From the NCBI GenBank assembly GCA_037444075.1, contig JBBIND010000045.1, positions 1-34,643 of the forward strand: 34,643 nucleotides of DNA, written 5' to 3'. Shown piece after piece: positions 22,888-30,955 of the stretch. A program made the position numbers and the translations under genes. How positions within the stretch are numbered: position 1 is the stretch's first letter; each line of letters opens with the position of its first letter. The DNA comes from JBBIND01 sp037444075 (GTDB lineage: Bacteria > Acidobacteriota > Terriglobia > Bryobacterales > Bryobacteraceae). Below the pieces are notes generated by a model. The model did no database searches and had not been told where the DNA came from. It saw only the letters and a list, made by a program, of their open reading frames with translations.

Positions 22888-23942
22888 GGTGTTATCCGGG
22901 TTTCAGCGGCCGGGTTCAGGTCGGCGCTTCCAGTCTGGCGCTGGACCCAGATCCTGGCAGCCTGCGCCTGCCGCAGGCCAATCAGTGTTCCGCGCACCCG
23001 GAAGCCGCGCGGGTCCCCAAAGGCGTTATCCAACTCCACCAACACTTCAGCGCCCGGCGTCAAGCCGAGGTCCAGCAGCCGCCTGCGGGCCAAGCCCCGA
23101 TAGCGCGGGTCGATGCCCGCCACGATGCCGGTTTCTCCGACGTCCAATTCAGACAGCAGCACCGCCCCAGCCGGCATGGCGGCGGCTGACGACCGTATGC
23201 CTCCCACGTGGATGTTCGCCGCGATTTCGGGCGCCATGCGGTGTTCGTGCGCGCCATGGCTGACAATGAGCCGCTCAGGCTCGCGCGCCAGCAGCCGTAT
23301 GCGCGCCCCAGGTAGGATTCCCAGAGCCAGAATCTGACGGAAAACAACTTCCGGCTCGTCTTCCAGATGCAGCACCTCCGCTGGTTCGCCGACCGGCCAG
23401 GCGCTGAGCGGGACCATTTCCTCCCGGGGCAGGGGAGCGCCCGGGCTGGGGATAGGGTCCCCGTGCGGGTCCACCGCGGGGTGCCCCAAATGCGCGTCCA
23501 AGGCGTCCAGTTCATCACTGCTCAGGCTATGCTCCAGCCGTTCAGCCATGGCATGCACGGATCCGAGGGGCAAACCGGCCTCGTCAGCCAGATAGCTTTC
23601 CCACAGCCGGTGGGCGCGGACAATGCGGAGTGCCACCAGTTCGCCGGAGGGTGTCAGGCGCAGGCGCCCCCCTTCCGTCTGCAACAGACCGTAGCGTTGC
23701 AGGCGTCGGGTAAGTTTGTTCAACGCGCTCTCGGACAGGTTGAGATGTTGACGCAGGTGGATAGCCGAAACGAAGGAACCGCTGCCGGATTCGGTCAGGA
23801 GGAATTTCAGGGCATCCTCCAGCCGCGCACGCTGCCGCATGCGCCTCCACTGATCCCAGCGGGCGAGAACGCCAAAGTGGGGCACAAAAAACGCCAGGGC
23901 AGCGAAGCCCGCCACCACGGTCCACAAAGCGAGTTCAGGCAT
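22884..23942 (-). CDS. Membrane-anchored DtxR/MntR-type regulator fused to two FeoA domains
   Basis: 352 aa. Residues 5-22 (ALWTVVAGFAALAFFVPHF) form one membrane anchor. Residues 41-105 are a winged helix (SAIHLRQHLNLSESALNKL), and 106-165 the metal-binding/dimerisation domain ending HPAVDPHGDPIP. Aligned to Bacillus MntR, D43, H111, E134, E137 and H138 fall on ligands D8, H77, E99, E102 and H103, while E11 is K46; the Cys of DtxR/IdeR is absent. Two FeoA-like SH3 domains follow (about 178-250 and 265-340; the second, LLDLGLTPGAEVLVEL, is canonical). No separate feoA exists here. It should both sense metal and serve FeoB at the membrane. GGGGG lies upstream of the ATG. Confidence 0.9.
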   Translation of the reverse strand: MPELALWTVVAGFAALAFFVPHFGVLARWDQWRRMRQRARLEDALKFLLTESGSGSFVSAIHLRQHLNLSESALNKLTRRLQRYGLLQTEGGRLRLTPSGELVALRIVRAHRLWESYLADEAGLPLGSVHAMAERLEHSLSSDELDALDAHLGHPAVDPHGDPIPSPGAPLPREEMVPLSAWPVGEPAEVLHLEDEPEVVFRQILALGILPGARIRLLAREPERLIVSHGAHEHRMAPEIAANIHVGGIRSSAAAMPAGAVLLSELDVGETGIVAGIDPRYRGLARRRLLDLGLTPGAEVLVELDNAFGDPRGFRVRGTLIGLRQAQAARIWVQRQTGSADLNPAAETRITP

Positions 23943-23958
23943 TGATGCCCCCGTAATC

Positions 23959-23985
23959 TAAATTAACCCAGTGAGTTTAATTATA
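23959..23985 (-). promoter_or_regulatory. Candidate feo promoter (-10) with overlapping inverted repeat, possible DtxR-type operator
   Basis: On the minus strand a perfect TATAAT (23985-23980) lies about 38 bases before the regulator's ATG. Just downstream is an imperfect palindrome with arms AATTAAAC and GTTAATT around CTCACTGG. The A/T-rich half-sites are of DtxR/MntR type. No good -35 is seen. Autoregulation by the encoded DtxR-like protein is inferred. Confidence 0.35.
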
Positions 23986-23990
23986 GTTTA

Positions 23991-26282
23991 TCAAGTCCCG
24001 TCCCTTATTACCACCGCATTGCCGTCGGCGCCGTCAGGAAATTCCCTACGCCGCGAAAGCCAACCGAGTACCACGGCTGCCATCAAGCCCAGCAAAGTCA
24101 AACCCGCACCCCAGTAGAACGAGGCAGGGCGATAGTGCATTTCAATGATACTCGTCCCAGCCCCAACCCCGACGCCGCGCAGCGCCGAATAGGCGGCATA
24201 CATCTTCGCCGGCTCGCCATTCACATTCGCTACCCAGCCGGGGTAGTGTGTATCTGAGAGCACAACCATGCCAGCGCAGCCCATCTCTGCCAGAATCACC
24301 ACTCGATTGGATTCGCGCCTGAGGATACGGACTTCGTCCGGCGCCGCGCATTGCTCCATGACAGGAGGAGAGTCTGGGACAAAGGTGAAGGTGCGCAAGT
24401 CGTTTTCTATAGAGAACATGAGGGGGTGAATCTCATCTTGCTTCTCATATTGGATCGCGCGATGCACGGCGAATGCACGGGGAAACGCATGCGGATTCCG
24501 GTACACCTTCAACCCGCCGGAAGACTCAAAAACCTGGACTGCATCCGGCATGCTCGGTTGGTTTCCGATAATGTACTCCACACCCACCAGGTTCTTCACC
24601 CGCTCGGCGTGCAGATCCATTTTCAGGAGATTGCTCGTGATGCTCGCCAGATAACCCCCATACACGTCGATTCCATGCCAGTCGCCAATGTTGTACCTGA
24701 TCACGTCGTCGTCCACAACGACGCGCGGGTACTCCGATGTACTCCTTATAAACTCAACGATGTCAGCGTGTTGTGCCATTTCTTTAAGGTAAGTTCTGCG
24801 TTTCTCCTCGGTCTCGTGCGGGAGAAAGAAGTGGCTTACATTGCCCAACTCGATGAGCATCAAGGCGCCCACGCCAAGGAGAAACGCTCGTCGGGTGAAC
24901 GCCTCCCGAGCGCAACCATGGAGCAAGCCTGCTAACAGCAGCGCAACCAGAGCTGCCATCAGAGGGCGCGTATCGGCGGTGATTTGGATCCGGCCGGAAG
25001 CAATGAGGACAAAATACGTCACGAAGACAAGTGTGCCGAAACCAATCAGCCAAAGGCAGGCGCGGCGGATCCATGGGGACGACCTGTGATCCTGTATGTG
25101 GTCTATTCCATAGGCGATTAGAGGAACAAATGCAAGGTGAAAGATGAAGATTGCCATGGATGGAGAACGGGCTTTCTCAACCAGCGGCAGAAGGCTATAA
25201 AGCACGCCATGAAATATGGTGTGATTAGCCAATGAAAAGAAAAGGCTTAAGACCGCCAGAACGGCACTTATCCGCACGGTCTTCTGCTGCCAGCACAGTG
25301 CCACCGCCAACAGCGCCAGAGCAACCGCCACGGCGCCCGTGTGGGGATTCGTGTTTGAGTGAATTCCGGGGACGACGATCCCTAGCAGCGAGGCGGGCTG
25401 CAAACTGTAATGCGCGTGCAACGTGTATGGCACCTTGGTCTGCCAGTCCACTGGTTCAGGCAACCCGACCCAGCGATGGGCCAGTTTGCCATATTCGTAG
25501 GCGGGAAACGACTGCGCCGCTCCCACCAGAAAGGCAAAGATGCCGAACAAAGCCGCCACCCGGACCGCGTTCAGGTCCAGACGCCCTCCCCGGAACATAA
25601 AGAGGAGAATCACGGCGCCCGCCGCGAGTGCCGTATACGTGGGAATCTGGTGATGACCGCTGAGAAGCGCTATCCCCAGAAACGCTCCCGCCGCGGCAGC
25701 GCTAGCCACAGGGCGGCGGCGGTTGAGCGCGCGCAGAAGGAACAGGAGCACCAGGGGCGCCCACACGGCGCCGTTCAGCATCTGAGGCCAGTCAATGGAG
25801 CCGAAGTACCCGCCCAGGGCGAAAAGGCTGGCGGCTATGACGGACGCTCCCCGGCTTCGCTTCAGGTCGCGGCAAAGGGCATACGCCGTTAGCGCCGCCA
25901 TCCAACCAATGACAACCAGATACCAGTGCAGGGAGATCTGCTTTATCCAGCCGTCCCGCTGCGGTAGCAGGAACAAGAGCCAATTGAGGGGGTAGGCAAC
26001 TCCGGGCTGTGCCTGCCCGTGCAGCGGTTGGCCAGCCCAGGTATACGGGTCCCAAAGAGGGAATCGGCCTTCACGCCATTCGCCGGCCTGATACTGAAAC
26101 CAAGGGAGCACCTGGTAAGCCAAATCGGTGGACTCAAGCCAGGTGTACTGCGTGGTGAACACCAGCTTCCAATGAAAACCGGCACAAATCAACAGCAAAA
26201 GGAGCGGCGCAGCCAGGCGAGAGCCGATTCTGCGGACCGGTTGAAGGAAACCGGAGTGGTGGATATCAACCGCTGGCATCAT
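23991..26282 (-). CDS. YfhO-family polytopic membrane protein
   Basis: 763 aa from the ATG at 26282 (a TTG at 26309 would add nine residues without an RBS). The N-terminal DLAYQVLPWFQYQAGEWREG with FPLWDPYTWAGQPLHGQAQP is the YfhO signature, carried on a first periplasmic loop after one span. Ten or more further spans follow to about residue 490, then a soluble C-terminal domain (YPRVVVDDDVIRY, VVLSDTHYPGWVANVNGEP) and a last span (FYWGAGLTLLGLMAAVVLGW). YfhO proteins are GT-C-fold glycosyltransferase-like enzymes that modify cell-wall polymers or lipids; the substrate here is unknown. It ends 48 bp before the feo regulator gene, and the shared strand may be coincidental. Confidence 0.88.
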   Translation of the reverse strand: MMPAVDIHHSGFLQPVRRIGSRLAAPLLLLLICAGFHWKLVFTTQYTWLESTDLAYQVLPWFQYQAGEWREGRFPLWDPYTWAGQPLHGQAQPGVAYPLNWLLFLLPQRDGWIKQISLHWYLVVIGWMAALTAYALCRDLKRSRGASVIAASLFALGGYFGSIDWPQMLNGAVWAPLVLLFLLRALNRRRPVASAAAAGAFLGIALLSGHHQIPTYTALAAGAVILLFMFRGGRLDLNAVRVAALFGIFAFLVGAAQSFPAYEYGKLAHRWVGLPEPVDWQTKVPYTLHAHYSLQPASLLGIVVPGIHSNTNPHTGAVAVALALLAVALCWQQKTVRISAVLAVLSLFFSLANHTIFHGVLYSLLPLVEKARSPSMAIFIFHLAFVPLIAYGIDHIQDHRSSPWIRRACLWLIGFGTLVFVTYFVLIASGRIQITADTRPLMAALVALLLAGLLHGCAREAFTRRAFLLGVGALMLIELGNVSHFFLPHETEEKRRTYLKEMAQHADIVEFIRSTSEYPRVVVDDDVIRYNIGDWHGIDVYGGYLASITSNLLKMDLHAERVKNLVGVEYIIGNQPSMPDAVQVFESSGGLKVYRNPHAFPRAFAVHRAIQYEKQDEIHPLMFSIENDLRTFTFVPDSPPVMEQCAAPDEVRILRRESNRVVILAEMGCAGMVVLSDTHYPGWVANVNGEPAKMYAAYSALRGVGVGAGTSIIEMHYRPASFYWGAGLTLLGLMAAVVLGWLSRRREFPDGADGNAVVIRDGT

Positions 26283-26374
26283 CCGCCATGATAGCGGAAA
26301 CGATTGCAAATAAAAAGAGTTGCGGTTTGGAAAGCGAGGTGCACATTAGAAGGGTGCGAGAAAGGAGGCGCGTC

Positions 26375-28750
26375 ATGAACGGCAAACTGTGGAGAAACCT
26401 GGTTTTGGCGGCTTTCGTGACCGTGGCTGGCGCCGCTGAGAACGACGACGGCCCGGGACGCGGAGTCGCACGCGTGAGTGTCATCAACGGAGACGTCTCG
26501 GTGCGGCGGGGCGACTCGGGCGACTGGGTGGCAGCTGCCGTGAACGCACCCCTTATTGCCCCCGACCAAGTCATCACGGGAGCCAATTCGCGCGCCGAAG
26601 TTCAGCTGGACTATGCCAACATGGTCCGCCTGGGTGCGAACAGCGAATTGCGCTTGTCCGAACTCGAGCATCAGCGCTACCTGTTGGGCGTAGCCCGCGG
26701 AACGGTGACGTTCAGGGTCCTGCGGGACTCTCAAGCCGAAGTTGACCTGGATGCGCCTGCGGCGTCCGTGCGCCCTTTGAAGAAGGGCGTTTACAGGCTC
26801 ACGGTGCATGAGGACGGCGCCACCGAAGTGACCGTCCGCTCCGGCGAGGCTGAAGTGTACACGCCGCAGGGTGTCGAGCGCCTGCGCGGCGGCAAGAGCC
26901 TGCTGGTACGGTCTGCTGGCGCCAACACGGAACTCGCCTTTAGAAACGCTCCGCCTGAGGATGAGTGGGACCGTTGGAACGAGCGGCGTGACCGCGACCT
27001 GGAGCGTTCACAGAGCTACCGCTACGTCAGCCGGGACATTTACGGAGCGGAGGACCTGGACCACCACGGAAGCTGGGTGTATGTTCCCGCCTATGGTTGG
27101 GTCTGGGCTCCGAGAGTGGCGCCCGGTTGGGCGCCTTATCGCTACGGCCGGTGGAGTTGGGTGGATTGGTACGGCTGGACGTGGGTCAGCTACGACCCGT
27201 GGGGCTGGGCGCCCTATCACTACGGACGCTGGTTCCACCACGCGCCCTTTGGCTGGTGCTGGTATCCAGGCTCCATTCACGTCCGGCACTACTACCGGCC
27301 TGCTCTGGTCGCATTCATTGGCTGGAACAGCTATAGCGGCTTCAACGTCGGCATTGGTGTGGGAGGCGGATTCGGCCGGGTCGGCTGGGTGCCTCTGGCG
27401 CCGTATGAGCCCTACTACCCCTGGTACGGCGGCCGCTACTACAGTGGCTACCGCAACCGGACCTACGTCGACAACCGCGTCACCATCGTCAACAACGTCA
27501 ATGTCCGGAACGTGTACCGCAACGCACGTATTACGAATGCCATCACGGTGGTGGACGGCAACGACTTCGGACGCGGGCGCGGAACCCGCCCCGCCCGCCT
27601 GACCGACAATGAGATGCGTTCGGCATCGCTGGTTCGCGGCCAACTGCCGATGTCACCTCACCGCGACAGCCTCAGGCTTTCTGAAGGTTCCGGAGAGACC
27701 GTCCGCGTGCCCGAGCGGCGTGGACCAGAGCGGCTCATGGGCCGCCGGGAGGCCAACCCGGTGGAGCGGGTTCCGTTCCAGGAACAGCAGCAAGCAATGG
27801 AAGACATCTCCCGGCGAACTTTCGAACGGGAGCCGGCGCGCCGAGTGCAGCCCGGGGGCGGGGAAGTGCCTACGGGCGGGGCAGGGAACGAAATGCCCCG
27901 GCGGCGTGTGGCTGGAGGCGGTGAAGAAGGCAACCGTGGCTGGAGAACGACCGACGAGAACCGGGATAACCCACAGGGCGTTCGGAATACTCGCGAAGGA
28001 TGGCGAAGATTAGGCGAACCCGCTGCCACCGGCGAACCTGGCGCAACCGTGACGCCCCGCAGCGCCGAGCGGATTCGAGGTTCGGAAGGCCCGCGCGGTA
28101 CGGAACGCATTCGTGGGGTGGAAACTCCGCGGAGCGGAGAAGAACAGCCAAACCGTGGGCCGGAGCGCGTGGAACAGCCCCGGAACAACCCTGAACCAGG
28201 CGGATGGCGTCGATTCGGGGAGCCCATTCGGGGTACCGGCCGCGCGGCCGAGCCGCGGAATGAGCCGGAAGTCGTCAGCCCGGCTCCCGCCGAGGGGAAT
28301 CCTGAGGCTCGGGAGAATTGGCGCAGGTTCGGTGGCGCCTCAACCGGTGAGCGCCCCACCAACCAGGAACGGCGAACCATTCAAGACCGCACCCCTGAGC
28401 CTCGTTTCGAGCGTCGGAATGAAGGACAGGAAGGTACTGGCAACCGGGGCTATACAGGCCCTCAAAGGCGAGAGGCGCCGGCGGAGGGCGAGCCTCGGTG
28501 GACTCCTCCTGAGAGGCGAGCGCCTTCCGCAGAGCAGCAGGAGCGGTCTGAACCCATCCGTATCAGTCCGCCCATCATCCGTGAGCGGAGCGAACCTCGC
28601 GTGCAACGCGCTCCTGAAGGCGGTCGTGTCTTCGGCGGTGAGCGCCGTGCTGCTCCCGCGCCAAGAATGGAGCGGGGCGGCGAATCAGGCGGAGGCATGA
28701 GGCGGGAAGGAGGCGGTGGAGGACGCCGCGGCCCCTCACCCCCCGAATAA
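26375..28750 (+). CDS. Secreted FecR-domain protein with DUF6600-like Trp/Tyr-rich region and long disordered tail
   Basis: 791 aa. AAAGGAGG seven bases before the ATG at 26375 fixes the start, and MNGKLWRNLVLAAFVTVAGA is a signal peptide. Residues 32-185 form a FecR beta-domain (VINGDVSVRRGDSG, MVRLGANSELRLSEL, VTVRSGEAEVYTPQG). Residues about 220-400 are extremely Trp/Tyr/Gly-rich (GSWVYVPAYGWVWAPRV, YGRWSWVDWYGWTW), the DUF6600 pattern. The last 350 residues are a charged Arg/Glu/Pro/Gly-rich, probably disordered tail in which WRRLGEP, WRRFGEP and WRRFGG recur. FecR domains elsewhere relay iron signals, but no sigma factor or TonB receptor lies nearby, so that role is not supported. A cell-surface or envelope role is likely. 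Confidence 0.85.
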   Translation: MNGKLWRNLVLAAFVTVAGAAENDDGPGRGVARVSVINGDVSVRRGDSGDWVAAAVNAPLIAPDQVITGANSRAEVQLDYANMVRLGANSELRLSELEHQRYLLGVARGTVTFRVLRDSQAEVDLDAPAASVRPLKKGVYRLTVHEDGATEVTVRSGEAEVYTPQGVERLRGGKSLLVRSAGANTELAFRNAPPEDEWDRWNERRDRDLERSQSYRYVSRDIYGAEDLDHHGSWVYVPAYGWVWAPRVAPGWAPYRYGRWSWVDWYGWTWVSYDPWGWAPYHYGRWFHHAPFGWCWYPGSIHVRHYYRPALVAFIGWNSYSGFNVGIGVGGGFGRVGWVPLAPYEPYYPWYGGRYYSGYRNRTYVDNRVTIVNNVNVRNVYRNARITNAITVVDGNDFGRGRGTRPARLTDNEMRSASLVRGQLPMSPHRDSLRLSEGSGETVRVPERRGPERLMGRREANPVERVPFQEQQQAMEDISRRTFEREPARRVQPGGGEVPTGGAGNEMPRRRVAGGGEEGNRGWRTTDENRDNPQGVRNTREGWRRLGEPAATGEPGATVTPRSAERIRGSEGPRGTERIRGVETPRSGEEQPNRGPERVEQPRNNPEPGGWRRFGEPIRGTGRAAEPRNEPEVVSPAPAEGNPEARENWRRFGGASTGERPTNQERRTIQDRTPEPRFERRNEGQEGTGNRGYTGPQRREAPAEGEPRWTPPERRAPSAEQQERSEPIRISPPIIRERSEPRVQRAPEGGRVFGGERRAAPAPRMERGGESGGGMRREGGGGGRRGPSPPE

Positions 28751-28771
28751 ATAGCAGAGTTTTCTTCCCTC

Positions 28772-28811
28772 GGGCTCGCTTGGGTCACAGACTCAGGCGA
28801 GCCCTTTTTTT
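28772..28811 (+). terminator. Strong intrinsic terminator after the FecR/DUF6600 gene
   Basis: GGGCTCGC (28772-28779) pairs with GCGAGCCC (28797-28804). The stem continues inward (TTGGGTC with GACTCAG, two G-U pairs) to a 3-base ACA loop, giving about 15 bp, followed by seven T. It begins 21 bases after the stop codon. Confidence 0.88.
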
Positions 28812-28842
28812 GCTCCAGGAAGGGTCTCAGGGATTGGCGCCG

Positions 28843-28866
28843 GTCAACCAATACAGATTAGTTGAC
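28843..28866. repeat. Near-perfect 24-bp inverted repeat between convergent genes
   Basis: GTCAACCAAT and ATTAGTTGAC flank ACAG, with one mismatch in ten pairs. A second small A/T palindrome, ATAAT-atcc-ATTAT, follows at 28867-28880 and touches the stop of the minus-strand HAD gene. There is no T run, so an intrinsic terminator is doubtful; a hairpin at the 3' end of the HAD transcript or a protein-binding site is possible. Confidence 0.45.
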
Positions 28867-28879
28867 ATAATATCCATTA

Positions 28880-29494
28880 TCAGAAGTTGAGCCCAAGTTT
28901 TTCCATGACAAGCCTCGGTGTCTCCCCGGGTTCCCTCACCTGGATGACCTCAAAGCCGGCCGCGCGGCCACTCCTCAGCCCGACGTCGGAGTCCTCCACC
29001 ACAACGGGACTCCTGGCTCCCAGGAGGGCGGCGGCCCGCAGGTATGGGTCCGGGGCCGGCTTGAGGTTCTCGACGTCCTCACCGCATACAACCGCCAGGA
29101 AGAACGGGCGGATGCCAGCAGCTGTCAGGAGAGGTTCGACTTCTTCGCGCGCGCTGGAACTCACGACGGCGAGCTTGTAGCCGTTCAGCGCCGTGAGCAG
29201 TTTTTTGATGGCGTCCGGAATCGGCGGAGCATGCCGGATGCGTTCGACGAAGAGGGCTTTCTTGCGCGGATACTCCTTCCAGATTTCTTCGAGAGTAGCT
29301 TGAGTTCCGGAACGCAGGCGGAGGTAGTCCAGCATCTCGAGGTCTGCGACGCCCACACAGTGGGAGATGTAGGTCTCCCAGTCGAGCCCCACGCCGAATG
29401 GCGCCAGGACTTCGCGCCAGCAGTCGAAATGAACCGGCTCGCTGTCCATCAGCACGCCGTCGAAGTCAAAGAGAACCGCGTCACAGGAGGCCAT
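28880..29494 (-). CDS. HAD-superfamily phosphatase (beta-phosphoglucomutase/phosphoglycolate-phosphatase-like)
   Basis: 204-aa HAD subfamily IA hydrolase. Motif I FDFDGVLMDSEP carries the nucleophile D10 and the acid D12; motif II is AVVSSSAREE, motif III the lysine in NLKPAPDPYL, and motif IV VVVEDSDVGLRSG. The helical cap lies between about residues 20 and 90. It removes phosphate from a small phosphorylated metabolite; the exact substrate is not readable from sequence. It starts 12 bp after the M48 protease stop on the same strand and probably shares its transcript. Confidence 0.9.
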   Translation of the reverse strand: MASCDAVLFDFDGVLMDSEPVHFDCWREVLAPFGVGLDWETYISHCVGVADLEMLDYLRLRSGTQATLEEIWKEYPRKKALFVERIRHAPPIPDAIKKLLTALNGYKLAVVSSSAREEVEPLLTAAGIRPFFLAVVCGEDVENLKPAPDPYLRAAALLGARSPVVVEDSDVGLRSGRAAGFEVIQVREPGETPRLVMEKLGLNF

Positions 29495-29506
29495 CAGGTA
29501 TCGGTG

Positions 29507-30880
29507 TCAGTTCGAGAATTGAACGGATTGGAGCATCAGTTCAAAGGTGCTCTGCACGTTCCGGTAATGGTCCTGCGGAGCAACGAACACCATATAGAAT
29601 AACCCTTCGGGACGAGCCACCGTGACGAGCATGTCAATCTCGGTTTGGCCGGAGTAGGGCGAATCCGAGTTGAGCGTGTGCACCAGGGCCGGTTGCCGGC
29701 CGACGGTGATCCTGCGGCTGCGCTGACGCGGAACCCGGAGAGTCGGGTTGCTGCGCTGGAGTTCGGCTATCAGGCGCTGCGTGTCCCGGTTCAGGTCGAC
29801 GCGGCGGTCATCCTGGCTGAAGTAGTAGCTCATCATGACGCCGAATCCGATGGCGGTACCGCCTTGCGGAGTCTTCACAAGCCCTTCAGGCGGAGCTATA
29901 GTCACCATCGCGGAATCCTGGTATCCGTAAGTTTCCCAGTCGGCTGGATAGGAGAGGGAGAATTCCCTGCCCTGATAATGCCGCAACCGGGACGAAACGC
30001 TGCCGGCGGGCGAGGCCGGCGTCACAGCGGAGGACGCGTCTTTCTTGGCCGGCTCCGGAGGACGGATGCCCGCGAGCGTGCGCTGGATTTGAGGCAGTTG
30101 CCCGCTGTCCGCGTCATAGCGCTGGCGCGGCAGGTATTGAATCTCCTCCTCGACGGACTTGGTGCGGTTGCCGGGGTTGGGATGCGAGGACAGGAATTGC
30201 AAGAAATTGCTGCGTGACCCGCCTTCGGCTTCCAGCTTCTCGAAGAAGCGGGCCATTTCGATGGGGTTGTAACCGGCGCCGGCCATGATGCGGGTGCCGA
30301 GCAGGTCCGCGTCACGCTCCGCGTTGCGGGAAAACTTGAGCAGCACGGAATTGGCGCCTAAGCCGATGCCAAGCTGCGCCAACTGGGACATCAGCGAACC
30401 GCCGCCGACCAGCGCCCCTGCCAGTAAAGCCGGCAATTGAATCAGGTTGGCCTTGGAGGCCTGATTCGTGCCGTGGCGGAGGGCTACATGGGCTATCTCA
30501 TGCGCCACGACGCCGGCCAACTGACTTTCATTCTCAGCCGCCATGATCAAGCCGGTATGCATATACGTCGGCCCTCCGGGCAGAGCGAACGCATTGATGT
30601 TCTCATCCAGCACCACCTTGAAGGTGTACGGATACTGGTCGGCTTCAGGCTGCGAAGCCAGCCGCCGTCCGATACGTTGCACATACTCGTTGACGGAACG
30701 GTCTTGAACCAGCCTGACTTCCTTCTCGATTTGAGCCGAGGCTTCTTTGCCTAATTGAATGTCCTGGTTTTTGGAAAACAGATTGAAGCCGGGCTTGAGC
30801 TCCCTCTGTTGGCCAAAGGCCAAGCCGGCGAACAGCAGCAGGACAGGCGCCCACCGCCAAAAGCGTCCAGACGTGGTCAT
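29507..30880 (-). CDS. Secreted M48-family zinc metalloprotease (BepA/LoiP-like) with extra C-terminal domain
   Basis: 457 aa with signal peptide (WAPVLLLFAGLAFGQQ). The zinc site is HEIAH (127-131) in VVAHEIAHVALRHG, with the distal Glu in SRNAERDADLLG. This arrangement matches periplasmic M48 proteases that handle outer-membrane protein assembly or envelope quality control. Residues about 300-457 add a separate alpha/beta domain (GREFSLSYPADWETYGYQD) in place of the TPR repeats of BepA. GGAGG lies eight bases before the ATG. It is divergent from ilvE. Confidence 0.9.
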   Translation of the reverse strand: MTTSGRFWRWAPVLLLFAGLAFGQQRELKPGFNLFSKNQDIQLGKEASAQIEKEVRLVQDRSVNEYVQRIGRRLASQPEADQYPYTFKVVLDENINAFALPGGPTYMHTGLIMAAENESQLAGVVAHEIAHVALRHGTNQASKANLIQLPALLAGALVGGGSLMSQLAQLGIGLGANSVLLKFSRNAERDADLLGTRIMAGAGYNPIEMARFFEKLEAEGGSRSNFLQFLSSHPNPGNRTKSVEEEIQYLPRQRYDADSGQLPQIQRTLAGIRPPEPAKKDASSAVTPASPAGSVSSRLRHYQGREFSLSYPADWETYGYQDSAMVTIAPPEGLVKTPQGGTAIGFGVMMSYYFSQDDRRVDLNRDTQRLIAELQRSNPTLRVPRQRSRRITVGRQPALVHTLNSDSPYSGQTEIDMLVTVARPEGLFYMVFVAPQDHYRNVQSTFELMLQSVQFSN

Positions 30881-30943
30881 GAATATTCCCTCCTCCCACT
30901 ACGGATACTCTTGCCTGACAATACGATACAAACTACCCCCAGT

Positions 30944-30949
30944 TATAAT
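30944..30949 (+). promoter_or_regulatory. TATAAT -10 box directly before ilvE
   Basis: A perfect TATAAT ends six bases before the A of the ATG at 30956, so transcription from it would begin at or next to the start codon. No Shine-Dalgarno precedes the ATG. No clear -35 is seen. A leaderless mRNA is the simplest reading. Confidence 0.4.
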
Positions 30950-30955
30950 AGCGGA

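Noticed and set aside
30755..30955. Upstream extension of the ilvE frame
   Set aside because: It lies antisense to the M48 protease signal region; family alignment starts at 30956.
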